DNA of 64,000 nucleotides from Lepidurus packardi. Taxonomy: Eukaryota > Arthropoda > Branchiopoda > Notostraca > Triopsidae. This document shows, piece after piece, positions 10,812-22,400 of this stretch. The notes below the pieces were generated by a model, which was given only the letters and a program-made list of their open reading frames with translations, made no database searches and had not been told where the DNA came from. Every line of letters starts with the position of its first letter. Position 1 is the stretch's first letter. Both the position numbers and the translations under genes were made by a program. The DNA lies in NCBI GenBank assembly GCA_023053545.1, contig JAKZAN010000001.1, positions 7,460,565 through 7,524,564 of the forward strand, in the 5' to 3' direction.

Positions 10812-11477
10812 GTGCTTGACTATCACTTGCAATTCGAGCGACTCAAAATTGCTATGGTAAAAGATTTTCCACGAGAGGTGCTTCACTTGCTCAATCTCGG
10901 CGTAACGAAAAGTCTTTTGTTATTTTTAATTTGTAACTTAATGAAGAGCCCAGCAAAAATTCTGGAAAAGCACTTAGATTTCCAATCAGCTTAAGTCGTT
11001 AAAAAATTACATTCCAACAGAGTTCGGTAGGAAACCGAGAGTGAGCCCGGTTTTGGTGCCGAAGCCCGGGAACAATGAAGTGAAGCGTTGGAAGGCTACA
11101 TAATTTCACTTAATTAGAGACTGTTTAGGCATTATTGTTTTGAATGTGTTTCACCATGTAGTATTTACGATAATTTTTATTGCTTTGCGTTACCTCGAGG
11201 ATACTCCTCCGTCAGTCATAAATTGAGCTAGAAAGGACTTTCGCCGTAATGTCGAGAATTGCTAAAAAAATTTACCGAAGCATCATCGAATATCTATGGC
11301 CATCATTTTATATCATACAACGTTCATTCCCTCATACACCTAGTTGACGACGTGGAAGTTTTTGGTTCAATTCCTTCATGGAGTGGCTATTGGGCCGAAA
11401 ATTACCTACAGATCTTAAAAAACTTAGTTAAAACTGAAAAATGTATGCTGGAACAAGTAGTCAAGCGTTTACATTAA
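10812..11477 (+). pseudogene. DUF4218-type transposase remnant
   Basis: Fragments in order: FPREVLHLLNLGVTKSLL, then in another frame SNQLKSLKNYIPTEFGRKPR and RWKAT, and last YGHHFISYNVHSLIHLVDDV with ENYLQILKNLVKTEK and VVKRL. These match, in order, the MHxxxLGVxKxLL, YIPxEFxRKPR and FxxYNVHxLxHLxxDV blocks of the animal transposase-like proteins that carry DUF4218. Stops and frame changes separate the fragments, so no active protein can be made. Confidence 0.6.
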
Positions 11478-13400
11478 TTTGATAGCTGTCACACTAAAAA
11501 AACAAATCAGAGAATATACTTGTATCACAAGAACACACCGATGGACCACTGGTGCCAGGGGCGCGTGGAAAGTAGTATGGGAAAGTTTTATGGAATGAAT
11601 TTGAGCTAAAAAAAAAATAAACCAAACAATGTTTTTTTTTAGAAGACTCGAGAATCTTTGTAATTCGGAATATCTTACACACTAATGAAGGAAGGATTTT
11701 CCTCATTGGCAAATTTTTTCTACATTATGATGATCTTTTTTTATCTCCACTACCGTCTAGAAAGATACATACTCTTAATGAAACCCTTGTCAGACGAATG
11801 TCAATGATAACCACTGGAAAAAGTTAAATGGAAAGCAATGAGGCTTCCTAGTTCTTTCGTAAAGGACGGTTTTTTTTTGTTGTTGCCCCTCTTTCTCAGT
11901 TTTCAAAATCTTCGCATTAGAACTTAGTAATATAGGACATTAAGAAAATAATATTGTTCTTATTTTAATTTAAGACATAATTTTTGCTTATGCATTACGT
12001 AAATTACACTAGCATGTGATGTTAAAGCGGCATTCATACTACGTTATATCTACTGTAAATTGAAAAGTTAGTGTGTTTATTACAATTTCTGTTTCATGTG
12101 TCCCTATTGTACTGTGCACAACGTACGCACAATCACAATCACAGTTTATGTAACACTGGGCCCTATTGCCGTGGCATTTTTGTACTCAAACGTGAAAATG
12201 TATTTTGATGAATGAAAACATAAAATTACGAAGTGTCGAACTGTTGAAAGAGCTGAGCTGAATGATGATTGCTTCCGTGAAATAAAGGTCATTTCTTCCC
12301 TTAGGTGTTAGGCTTAGAAAGAGGACACTTGACAAGGTCACTTGTTTCAATAATACACAGTAAGAATCAAAGTTCCCTTCAATAGTAGGTTGACCGTACT
12401 TTAATGATTGTTGTGTGGTAGAAATGGCATCGACAAGATTGTCAGAGAGCATTTGTTTCAAGAAAAATAGCATCCTTATGCATTGTTATTTAAGAAACGA
12501 GAAAACACGGCAATTCCAATCGAGTTTGCCAGTATTTATTGACAACAGCTATGTATTTAATGAGTCAAATTTTAAAAGCAGTAGACTCATATGAAACGAT
12601 ATTTTTAAATTTATTTGAAATCTAGAAAGAAACTGTAATTCAAAAGTATATGATTCTTATTCTAGAATGAAAACATACAACACAAGTACAAAATAAAGTT
12701 TAAAAAACAAAATGTCCTGCAGCTAAAGTAATTCAAGTTTCAATTTGCATACAATCAGCATACAAGTATAGCAAATGTGTAAACGCTGGTTTCGCTATAA
12801 AGAACGCAAATAATACTAAAATAATATTAATTCAACTCCTATGGCAAGTTGTATCACTGCTAGCACAATGAAAAAACTAGTAGCCTAAATTTTTCGTTGA
12901 TTTTGCTTTTAACTAATTTATAATAATAAAAAGCTTTTGTGTTAATATTAACTAAAAGTTTGGATAAGCCAAAAGAACATGTTCTTTGGATAATACTTTT
13001 CCTGTGAAGTACAGGTCATTGACTGCAATACTAAACTCTACGGAATTTCTTCAAGAAAGGAAAAATGCTACTGATATATCAACAATTAAATATTACATGG
13101 AGGAATGTTCAATATACGTCCAATAACTGTACTACGTATGTCTTTTTCTTTCTGGTGGCTTAAACTATTTGAAACTGATATATAAAAGATGTTAATTTAG
13201 CGTGCTATGACAAGATTATAAACACGTTTAATATACGTCTTTCTGACACTCGTTTTCCAACAGATGAACCTCTATTAGACGCTTTTTGAACGCATGTTTT
13301 CTGTGTCGAATACACGTTCGTTAGTCTACACGCTAGTCTAATTGTCAAGTTTTTTTTTACGTCTAGGAAAATCCTTTCAAAACCAAAAGTCCAGACCTCT
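11478..13400. other. AT-rich interior and right end of the DNA transposon remnant
   Basis: No coding region recognised on either strand. The stretch 12500-13200 is very AT-rich. Only the recurring tatacgt/agacg words near 13230-13410 stand out. Confidence 0.4.
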
Positions 13401-13436
13401 AATATACGTATTTTGGTAAGTGTGCTACTTGGGAAT

Positions 13437-13610
13437 ATGAAAGTTCTGGGAGTTGAATTCGCCCCATTCACAATTCCCTGGGGTTGTCAAATGCAAACTT
13501 GGCTTGTTTTCTTATGGATTGGCTCGTTTACGTTTATGGGTTCTTTGAATCTTTTTCTATTTTACGACTTGTTTTTCACACCCGGTTTTCCGTCATTCCT
13601 GTACTGTACA
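13437..13610 (+). pseudogene. DGAT2 exon 1 relic (unit 1 copy)
   Basis: The frame from ATG 13437 reads MKVLGVEFAPFTIPW and then FLWIGSFTFMGSL, matching exon 1 of the intact DGAT2 gene at 26564. The match ends near 13610 and the remaining four exons are absent. The 3' flank of DGAT2 reappears from 14320. An internal deletion therefore removed most of this copy. Confidence 0.85.
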
Positions 13611-13994
13611 ATACTCAGACTATTGTTCGTCTTGCGGACTTTACAAATTGACCAATGATAGTGCTTATCCGTCGTTTCGACTAATCTCGTCATTTCTAGA
13701 CCACTACTACGCTTAGGCAGGGTTCTAAAGATAATAACCCTTCTAAACTCCTCAGTCAATTAAAGGAACATGTCATTCGATTAAAAGTCATTTAGTAGCG
13801 AAGCTAATTCCTCTTTACGGTCCAAAAAGATAAGACAAGAATGTTCTTGGCGACCATTTATTTTTATCATCAGCTTGTATGCCCCCTCTGTTTCCCCGAC
13901 ACGCTTGCAAACACAGTACATAGGTTATAGGTGTATAGGTGTCACCACAGTATTAGCTGCAAACCTATATACTTACTGTGCTTGCAATCTCCTT

Positions 13995-14085
13995 GGCTGG
14001 GTAAAGTATTACCACTGCTACTACGCTTACTACTACGCTAGTACTACTAGGCTACTACTACTACGCTACTACTACGCCTACTGAA
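13995..14085. repeat. Imperfect (CTA)n microsatellite
   Basis: Repeated ctactacg/tactac units at about 14010-14083, interrupted by single changes. Confidence 0.8.
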
Positions 14086-14319
14086 TCTTTCTGTTTCCGT
14101 GACTTGGGTGTAAAGTTAATTCAATTTTAAGAACGTTAAGACTATCTGAAAACATCGCGAATCTTATTCAAGTTTATTAAGCAGATGAAAAGGAATTCAT
14201 GTTGGGAAGAATCATAGGTTTCTGTTTTCCCTTCGGTGAAATAGTGCTGGAAAAAGAAAGCAATTTCTTGATGTGGCAATTTTTTCCGTGCGGTTTGCTG
14301 TTTTAGGTTATCGTCAACT

Positions 14320-15411
14320 CGTTATAGTGCAGCAAACTTCAGTAAGTGTCATGTTAGTTGTTGAAACCTTTTACTTGTACGCGAATGGATAAGCACAAGC
14401 TTGGACTACTGGATTGCAGAATAAATGTCGCAATAATCCTTATGCAAAACAAATGGCCCGAGATTTTCGTGTTCAAGATCAAAGCTCAGTAAAGCCCCCT
14501 TCGCCCTCTCTATTCTTGGAAAGCACATGGGCTGGATTGCTGTACCACTTTTGGCTAACGACAAGATTCCGCTTAGATAGGTCTCTCAACCCGATATCCC
14601 TTCTAAGTTCCACAGTCGATTAAGGGAGTGGGTCACTCAAGTAAATAACCTGCTCATTTAATTGAATGCGGAGCTTAGAAGAAGTTTTCCTACCTATGCG
14701 TAGTAGTAGGCTAGGAATTATAGGATTGGCCTAAACAACTAAACAGCAATGTGATTGGTCAATCTGCGAAATCCATGTAGCGATCAATAAGTTAGTTAAT
14801 GTAAATTTAATAATATTCTTAGTAATATTCTTGGCAATTGAACCTTGAGTATCCCCCTTTATTTGCTTGCTAAAAAAGATAGCTTCCAAAGATTACCTAA
14901 TTGCGTCACATCATCCATCCTTGCTTCATCCCGAACGATGTTTGCACAGGAATTACCATGCCTCAGTTAGTATGTACTCTAGTATATACCCTAGGAAAGT
15001 TTTAATAAAAAAAAACCCCATTTGCAAGAAAATTAGACATGCTAATAATTCTAGCATATGAGCTCTTCCTATGTCAAGTGGCTACTTCTACAACTGATGG
15101 GTTGAGCCTGTAGGTTGAGAAAACAGTCCGGGGGAATACAAAACAAAGTTCCCGCTTTATATGCCTGCTAAAAAAGACAGCTTCCAACTTCCAAATTTTG
15201 CTTAATTGCGTCACACCTTCCATCATTGCGTATATCGAACAATGTTTGAAAAACGAATTATCACGCAGCACTTCCTAACTATAAATTCTAATAAAGTTTT
15301 AATAACAAAAAATCATTTGTAAGAAAATTTGGCGTACTAATAATCTAGCAAGTGGGCTCTACTTCAAGTTTTACAACTGAGGGGTTGAGCCTATGAGTTG
15401 AGAATACAAGT
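14320..15411. repeat. DGAT2 downstream flank, with a 270-bp unit repeated in tandem
   Basis: 14340-14560 matches 28805-29010 (shared gactactggattgcagaata and caaagctcagtaaagccc-like words). A unit at 14866-15135 (from ttgcttgctaaaaaagatag to ggttgagcctgtaggttgag) is repeated at 15150-15411 and occurs once in unit 2 at 29083-29345. No gene is present. Confidence 0.65.
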
Positions 15412-15625
15412 TGTTCCGTACTAGATACGGAAGGTAGATTTCAATATTGCAAAAATTCATTGTTACTATTACATGTTCTCGCTAAGGCAAGTTACTCTCG
15501 TTCCGTTCTCGACAACGGTTAGTCGACCATCGTAACCCCCAAAAAGTTCTTTGTTTCTGTACACACGATTGACGAAATATAGTCGTGTTTGTTATTAAAA
15601 TCATCAGAGTGATATCGTAACGTTT
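15412..15625 (+). repeat. 5' LTR of the BEL/Pao element
   Basis: 214 bp identical except for a few bases to the reverse complement of 21207-21420. It begins TGTT; the exact end is uncertain because both copies continue to cgtaacgttt before diverging. Confidence 0.8.
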
Positions 15626-15772
15626 CCCAGCCAGCTCACGATATTTGAGCTGACCATTTGGTGCATTGACCGGGAAACCAAGCGGTTTTTCTTTTCGCCT
15701 CGCAAACTGTTAAGTACTAAATTTTCGATCTCAAACTTGTTTTTTGACGCATTTACTTTCGTAATTCGTACA

Positions 15773-17640
15773 ATGGCGTACGCCAACGCGCCAGCCAACA
15801 ATGAATTCTCGGATGTCGAGCGTGACGTCAACAATGAATTCTCGGATGTCGAGCGTGACGTCAACAATGAATTCTCAGATGACGAACGTGACGCGTCAGA
15901 CGTTCGTTTTTTACGCAAGCTTCATACCGAAGCCACGAAGCGCGTCAACGTGTGTATCAAACGAATTGATGCACACACCGCAAACCGCGGCAGCCGCAGC
16001 GCACTCGAAGTTCTACGGCAGCAGCTTTCCGAGGGTCTCAAGGAATGTGCAGACCTTAACAAACGCTACATCACGGCTCGGGGGCTGAAAGACCGCCAAA
16101 GAGCGAACGCCGAAGCGTATTTAACGAAAATAGAGAGAGACGCATTCGCGTCTTTTCTAAATATCGAAGAATATCGTTCCTCACGAGCTAACGACCCTCC
16201 ATCATCAATCGTATCGCGCTCGCTTATCTCTTCCCGTTCGTCCCGATCGCCTGCAGAGGGCAGCATCGCGAGCAAATCCTCAAAAATGCGGCATCGGGAA
16301 TCCCAATTACGCCTTGCCTCTGCCGAATTGCGTCTGCACCGGTTAAACGAAGACGCCGTAGAAGAGGAGGCCTGCCGAAAAAGGCTAAGGGAAATGCAGA
16401 TGCAACTGGAGGAAGAGGAACAGAGAGCACAGTTGGCCCGAGAGAGATGACATTACGAAAATGAAGTCGCCCAACTCCGTTTAGAAGCAAATTCACTACG
16501 CGAAGAAGTTGAGGAGGTAGTTGGAGAGCCTATGCTCATCACGGGGACGGCAACACCTCCTTCCAACGTGTCGCTTGACGTACGAGTGAGTCCAACACAC
16601 CAAACTGCCCTGGTCCCCGACAGAAGCGAAACTACTACTCCAGCTTCCACAAACGAGAGGACAGTTGCCAACGCCACCTATCGCCGAGAAGAGGTTGCAA
16701 ATCGCGAAGATGCGTGGATATACGAAGAATCAGAAAATCGCGGAGAACGCAGTTCTCATGGTGGTAAGAGTTCCGGACTCCCAAAGATCACGATTACCCC
16801 GTTTAATGGAGACCCGAGACGATGGACGATGTTTATTGCTAATTTCAGAGCTCTGATCCATGAATCGGGCTGTTCCGACGCTCAAAAACTCGCTTATTTA
16901 AGAGAACTTTTGGATGACAGAGTAAGGGGCATCGATTGCGCAAACACTACATAGCCCCTCCTTGTATAAAACGGCCCTAGCGGAACTGCAACGAAGATAT
17001 GGCCATCCTCATTTAATTGCCAGAGCTTTCATTGCGAAATTGCTTAACATTACACAGCTACGCTCTGAAGATTTCGAAGCTCTTCAAGAATTTGCTAACG
17101 AAGTCCATGGCGCTGTTACGTCCCTTGAGCACTGTGGGTATCACCAAGACTTGCAATCGAGCGCAACCCTGTCACAGCTTGTCAACAAATTGCCCAAGCC
17201 TCTCAGAAATAGATGGGGGGAAAGAGTATTTAGTATACAACCTCGTCTCGCTGATCTGTCTGATTTCGACGCTTGGCTTGATCAACTCGTTTTAAGCCAA
17301 ATGACAGTTCAACCGATTGAACAATTCGAAACCAAACCGGGGCCTTTGAAAAGGTCACCCCTGGCTACGAAGACGCCCCAATCGAAGCATGTTTATGCAA
17401 CGAGCGAAAACTCTGCCCCAAAAACTTGCCAAGTATGCGCGAAAGTTGGGCACAGTATTTCCGATTGTCGAAAATTCGCCGCGTTGCAGACGAAGGAGCG
17501 TGCTGAAGTTGTCAAGGAAAAATCGCTCTGCTTCTCCTGCCTCGAAGACTCCCATCGAAGTCGGGAATGTGGCCGAAAGCAGGCCTGTGCAGTCGACGGC
17601 TGTAAAGAAAAACATCACCCATTGCTGCACGGCGCTCCCC
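15773..17640 (+). pseudogene. BEL/Pao gag region (frame-broken)
   Basis: ATG at 15773. The N-terminus contains three copies of a 33-bp unit (NNEFSDVERDV) at 15797-15895. A coiled-coil-like charged region follows to about 16450, where a TGA interrupts the frame. Capsid-like sequence (ITITPFNGDPRRWTMFIANF) lies at about 16785-16850 and an RRYGHPHLIA block at 16990. Paired zinc knuckles (CQVCAKVGHSISDC, CFSCLEDSHRSREC) end the region near 17630. The frame changes at about 16950. Gag packages the element RNA in cytoplasmic particles. Confidence 0.8.
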
Positions 17641-17739
17641 GAGTTTACCCAAATCGTTCTCCAGCGAAAAGCCAGCCAGGACCCGCAGTCTATCATATGA
17701 GATTCGCGCCTGGGAGAATTGTTCTTCTATCATTAGTTC

Positions 17740-20260
17740 CCGTTATAATCTCCAAAAATGGGAAGTCTTTACGCGTACACGCTCTGCTCGACACTGGCAG
17801 CGAAGTGTCACTTATTAGAAGAGATGTCGCCCGAATCTTATCTTTAAATGGCCCTGAGAAGAATATTCACCTCGAGACGTTCCATGGAAATGACCCGGTT
17901 TTGCGCGTGAAGACTGTGGAGTTCGAAGTCTCCTCCCTCGACGGAAAATCCGTCGTGCAAGTTTCGGGAGCGCTCACCGTTCCTAATCTCAACATTTCAA
18001 ATCGACGTTATGATTTTCAACGACTGCAAAAGGCTCACAATCACTTGAGAGGCTTGGAGCTTCCAGAAATGAAGGACGAAGATGTTACGGTACTCCTCGG
18101 CATGGATGTCGTAGGGGCACACGAACCTTTGGCTATTTTGAAGCCTGCAAGAGGCACTGTCGGTCCCAGGGCTGTACAAACGATTTTCGGATGGACTGTC
18201 GTCGGTCCTGTCGAGCAAACAATACAAAGCCGCACTTCTGAGAGACAAATCTTCCGAATTGGCATGCAAGATTCGGATGACGAACTACATCGCTCCGTTG
18301 AAAACATGTGGGAGACGGAGAGTTTCGGTACCAAGCCAGCCACTGAGAAGTTACTCTCTGATGACGACAAGGTAGCCCTCAAAATTTTGGAAAACACGGT
18401 GTTCCATAACGGAGAGCGCTATGAAGCTGGGCTCCTATGGCGAAGCCCTGAAGTCACCCTCCCGAACAATCGCAACTCGGCTCTACACCGTTTATTCTCA
18501 ATGGAGAGAAAATTACGTTTGAACCCCGAATTCGCTGAGATGTACGAAAAGGCCATCGAGGACTATTTGAAAAACGGACATGCTTGCCTCGTGCCTGTCG
18601 AAAGGCAAAACCTGGAGGAAAAAAGGATCTGATATCTCCCGCATCACGCAGTTACAAATCCGAACAAACTTGGTAAAGTTGCGGGTTGTATTCGACGCCG
18701 CCGCTCGCACCGCCGGAATATCGTTAAATGATGCGCTCCTGAAGGGACCGGATCTCCTCACAAATTTGGCTGCCATACTACTTCACTTTCGACAGAATCG
18801 GATCGCTATTTCTGCTGATATCGAAAAAATGTTCAACCAGGTTGGAGTAATTAAGTCAGATCAACCCGCGTTAAGATTCTTCTGGCGTCCTCCTGGAGAA
18901 AATAATCCCCCCCGCACCTATCAAATGACTGTCCAAGTCTTCGGTTCAGCTTCATCCCCGCCATTTGCAACTACGTGCTGCGGAAGACGGCCGAAGATAG
19001 TAAAGACGATTTTCCGTTGGTTCCCGAAAAGGTGCAAAACCAATTCTACGTGGATGACCTCTTGGACTCCGTCGACAGCGAGCAAGAAGCTATCGAAGTA
19101 GCACGCCAAGTTTCGTTGTCACTCCATAGAGGGGGTTTTCGCTTGACGAAGTGGATGTCGTCATCGAAGGTCGTGCTGAAGGCAATATCAAAATCAGAGC
19201 GTGCTTGTCCAGAATTGAATCTTGATTTCGACGAACTTCCCATCGAGCGGGCACTAGGCCTAAAATGGCACTGCGAGGAAGATTCTTTTCGCTTCCAATT
19301 TAATCCCAAGGGGGAAGTTAAGACAAAACGGGAGCTACTTAGCACCGTTGCCTCGATTTTTGACCCTCTAGGCTTCGTCGTCCCCTTTCTCCTCACGGCT
19401 AAGTCCATTCTCCAGGACACTTGGAGCTTAATTATCGGATGGGATGAAAAACTTCCTGAAGAAATGTTGACCGCATTCAGACCTGGTGTCAAGAAATTCA
19501 GCTTTTGTCCCACTTGAAAATCCCGCGATGCCTTCGGACCGCACGAAACCCCATTTTAAACGCCCAGCTCCACGTTTTCTCTGACGCTTCGCAGCTGGCC
19601 TTCGGAGCAGCGGTGTACGGACGTTTCATACACTCCGACGGCCAAGTCACCGTAAATTTGATTTTCGCTAAGTCCCGCGTGGCACCACGAAGAGCACTTT
19701 GCATTCCTCGACTTGAACTACAGGGTGCAGTCCTCGCCGTTCGAATAGGTACTATGGTTCAGAAGGAGATGACACTCCCCTTTTCCGCGATTACCTTTTG
19801 GACAGACGCCGAGCTCGTACTGAAATGGATAAATTCGAAGACCTGCAAGTTCCATGTGTTCGTCGCTAACCGCGTCAGCGAGATTCTCGAGCACTCGAAA
19901 AAAGGGCAATGGAGATATGTACCGACGTCCGAAAATCCTGCAGACGACTGCAGCCGAGGGTTGGCCGGAAGTGTTCTGGTTGAACCTAATCATCGCTGGT
20001 TCCGAGGCCCAGGATTTTTATACGAGGACGAAAGTAACTGGCCCACAACTTCAATTAGCCGCCCCGAACCAAGTCAAGACGACCCCGAAGTGAAATGGGT
20101 TGGTCACCAATCTGTAGACTCAAGTAGACCAGTCAATGACTTCATTAATCGCGCGCGCAACTTGGACTTGCTGAAAGGCACTATCGCTTACGTCCTGCGT
20201 TTTATTCAAGCTCTGAAGGTCAACGGGCCACAAAACGAGATCTCACGGCGCTTGAAATAA
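17740..20260 (+). pseudogene. BEL/Pao protease, reverse transcriptase and RNase H (frame-broken)
   Basis: The aspartic protease motif LLDTGSEVSLI is at about 17785. Reverse transcriptase follows from about 18630, with [19 protein letters not shown] (catalytic Asp) and [10 protein letters not shown] (YxDD box, about 19050). RNase H has HVFSDASQLAFGAAVY at about 19575 and FWTDAELVLKWI near 19800. Frame changes occur near 18630, 18675, 18955 and 19490, each by a single base. All domains are recognisable and in the usual Bel order, but no continuous polyprotein exists. Confidence 0.85.
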
Positions 20261-20268
20261 ATCAAGCC

Positions 20269-21207
20269 ATGAACGTCTGCATTCGAGTTACCCAAGAAGT
20301 TGCCTTTTCCCAAGAAACCTCGAATTTAAGAGGTGACAAGCCCACCCACGCAAATTCTCGAATCTCGAAATTGAACCCCTACTTGGACGAAGAGGGAATT
20401 CTGAGGGCCCGAGGGCGTTTGGAGAACAGTACCTTGGAGCCCGGCGTTAAGAACCCAGTCATCCTGCCCGATGATTGTCCGTTATCGAAACTGGTGATCG
20501 CACAGGCTCATCAGAGGCTTCATCATTCGTCGGTGGAGCGTACACTCCATGAGATCCGGTTGACGTATTGGATTCTAAAGGGGAGAAAGTCTATTCGTAG
20601 TAGCGTCGCAAGGTGTCCCACTTGCCGTCGCAATAATGCTAAGCCCCAAATTCCGCTCATGGCCGCCCTTCCTGAGCACCGGCTTCAGCCTTTTCTTCCC
20701 CCTTTCACGCATACGGGGATTGATTACTTCGGCCCCTTCCACGTGACGATTTTAAGACGGACGGTAAAAAGATATGGGTGCCTCTTCACCTGTTTGGTGA
20801 CCAGGGCAGTTCATATCGAAGTGGCTCACAGTCTCGATACTGATTCGTTCCTGCAAGCCTCTTAGTCGGTTTTGTGACAGACGCGGAAAACCGAAGGTAG
20901 TCTACTCGGATAATGGTACAAATTTTGTTGCAGGAGAACGCGAGCTGCGTAATCTGATTGCAAATTTGAATGAAGAAAGGCTTGTGCATTCATTGGCTTT
21001 GGACAGCATTGAATGGCATTTTTCACCTCCCGCAGCGCCACACTTTGGTGGCGTTTGGGAAAGCCTTGTTAAATCTGCTAAGGTAGCTCTTCGGAGCGTT
21101 TTAAATAAAAGGACGCTGACGGACGAAGTCCTGTTGACCGCCATGACTGGGATCGAAAGTCTGCTGAACGGAAGACCACTCACGCATGTCACAGTCGATC
21201 CGAACGA
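20269..21207 (+). pseudogene. BEL/Pao integrase, N-terminal and catalytic part
   Basis: The HHCC-like zinc region (AHQRLHHSSVERTL, CPTCRR) lies at about 20505-20630. The DDE core follows: THTGIDYFGPF (first Asp, about 20720), VYSDNGTNFVAGERE (second Asp, about 20905) and HFGGVWESLVKSAK (Glu, about 21045). A frame change near 20865 separates the first two. The plus-strand reading stops at VTVDPNE (21207), exactly where the inverted segment begins. Confidence 0.85.
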
Positions 21208-21853
21208 AACGTTACGATATCACTCTGATGATTTTAATAACAAACACGACTATATTTCGTCAATCGTGTGTACAGAAACGAAGAAATTTTTGGGGGTTAC
21301 GATGGTCGACTAACCGTTGTCGAGAACGGAACGAGAGTAACCTGCCTTAGCGAGAACATGTAATAGTAACAATGAATTTTTGCAATATTGAAATCTACCT
21401 TCCGTATCTAGTACGGAACATCGCCAGCCCCGTTACTAGTCACAGTAACAGTTTCAGATACCGCTTCCAGGAGGCAAAGTTTTGCGACAGGCCGAACGTA
21501 CTCTCCGTGCCTAGTTTTCACCAAAGCTGTCCGCGTAATGCTGTCCTTGCCCGGGAAGGTCTCCAAGACTCGTCCAATCGGCCACTGACCTCGGGGAGAA
21601 TTCTGGTCCACAACAAGAACGATATCATCCTTCTGCAGATTTCGCCTTTCGGACAGCCATTTTCGCCGTTCGATGAGATAGGGGGCATACTCGCGAATCA
21701 TCTCTTCCAGAAATGCTCTATTATCACTTGCGCTGCACACCATTTCTTCTTAAGGTTAATTTCTTCAGGCAGGAGAATATCAGAAGGTAATCTAGGATTA
21801 GGTCGTCCCAGCAAAAAATGATTTGGCGTCAAATATTCGGGCTCGTTCGGATC
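21207..21853 (-). repeat. Inverted 3' end of the BEL element: integrase C-terminus plus LTR
   Basis: On the minus strand from 21853 the reading resumes with the same DPNE codons and continues PEYLTPNHFLLGRPNPRL, then RKWLSERRNLQKDDIVLVVD and GRVLETFPGKDS, the DUF5641-type C-terminus of Bel integrases, ending inside the LTR at about 21409. The 11 bp gatccgaacga occur at 21197-21207 and inverted at 21843-21853, so both ends of the inverted block carry the same breakpoint sequence. Confidence 0.85.
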
Positions 21854-21878
21854 CTCCTATGTTCCTTGTTACCCCTAC

Positions 21879-22002
21879 ATCCTCTTGAGACCGAGAAAAT
21901 CGTCTTAATCCCTTTACATTGGAAGATACCCCCAGTTACCATACTGTGTAAACCTTTATACTGTGCCCCTGTTACCATACTGTGTAAACCTTTATACTGT
22001 GG
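21879..22002. repeat. Foldback-family arm plus a 36-bp tandem duplication
   Basis: 21879-21960 matches the inverted arms at 6250-6325 and 6609-6680. Within it, the 31 bp starting gttaccatactgtgtaaacc occur at 21935 and again at 21971 with a 36-bp period. Confidence 0.7.
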
Positions 22003-22400
22003 TCTCTACCTGACTTGAAAACGTCATGGCCATTCCGGTAATAGACATTCTTCCGTGTTTTAGTCTTTTCGTGTTTTGCTCTGTATGGTTTAACGCACCG
22101 GTAACCAACTTGGCGGTATAACTGAACTCCCTGACAAGGGGAAGACATTACGAAGTTAAAATCACTCTAATGTAAGAATTATTTTATATATGAAATAAAT
22201 TAGAAGTGAAAAGATTGAAAATGCTAAAGAAAAGTGGGAAAACAAGCATGATGTAATTGTTTTTGATTGTGGTCACGTGACTTAGTCGCGCTACAAGTCA
22301 TACCACTCGGATAAAATGACGTCAGCTTTACGAGATTTCTGTCTTTCCGGTTTTGAACTTGGCTGAACTTTCGCTCTCGGCCGATCCACATCGAGTAGAA
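22003..22400. repeat. Receptor-gene upstream flank, unit 1 copy
   Basis: Matches 29930-30295 and 30690-31020 (shared cattcttccgtgttttagtc, ggtttaacgcaccggtaacc, ttacgaagttaaaatcact). It includes tgacgtca at 22317, a CRE-like word also present at 30228. In unit 2 this sequence lies upstream of the intact receptor gene, so it probably contains that promoter. Confidence 0.6.

Larger units (their letters stand above)
9340..13420. mobile_element. Decayed DNA transposon with DUF4806-like and DUF4218-like genes (borders approximate)
   Basis: This block interrupts the duplicated segment: its left flank (HOP2 downstream) and right flank (DGAT2 exon 1) are neighbours in unit 2. It carries two converging gene remnants that often travel together in animal DNA transposons of the CACTA/EnSpm-like group. 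Words such as taatatacgtctt, acgtcta and agacgc recur near both edges (9425-9470 and 13230-13410), like subterminal repeats. I could not find exact termini or a target duplication, so the borders and superfamily are tentative. Confidence 0.5.
15412..21853 (+). mobile_element. BEL/Pao LTR retrotransposon with its 3' end inverted
   Basis: A 214-bp terminal repeat begins tgttccgtac at 15412 and ends near 15625. Gag, protease, reverse transcriptase, RNase H and integrase follow on the plus strand up to 21207. The second copy of the repeat (21207-21420) is reverse-complemented and is followed by the integrase C-terminus on the minus strand (21421-21853). The two LTRs differ at only a few positions, so the insertion is young. 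The reading frame is broken by several single-base indels and at least one in-frame TGA (16448). It inserted between the DGAT2 flank and the receptor copy of unit 1. Confidence 0.9.

Noticed and set aside
15604..15918. Minus-strand open frame of 104 codons at the gag start
   Set aside because: It mirrors the gag repeat unit on the opposite strand and overlaps the LTR.
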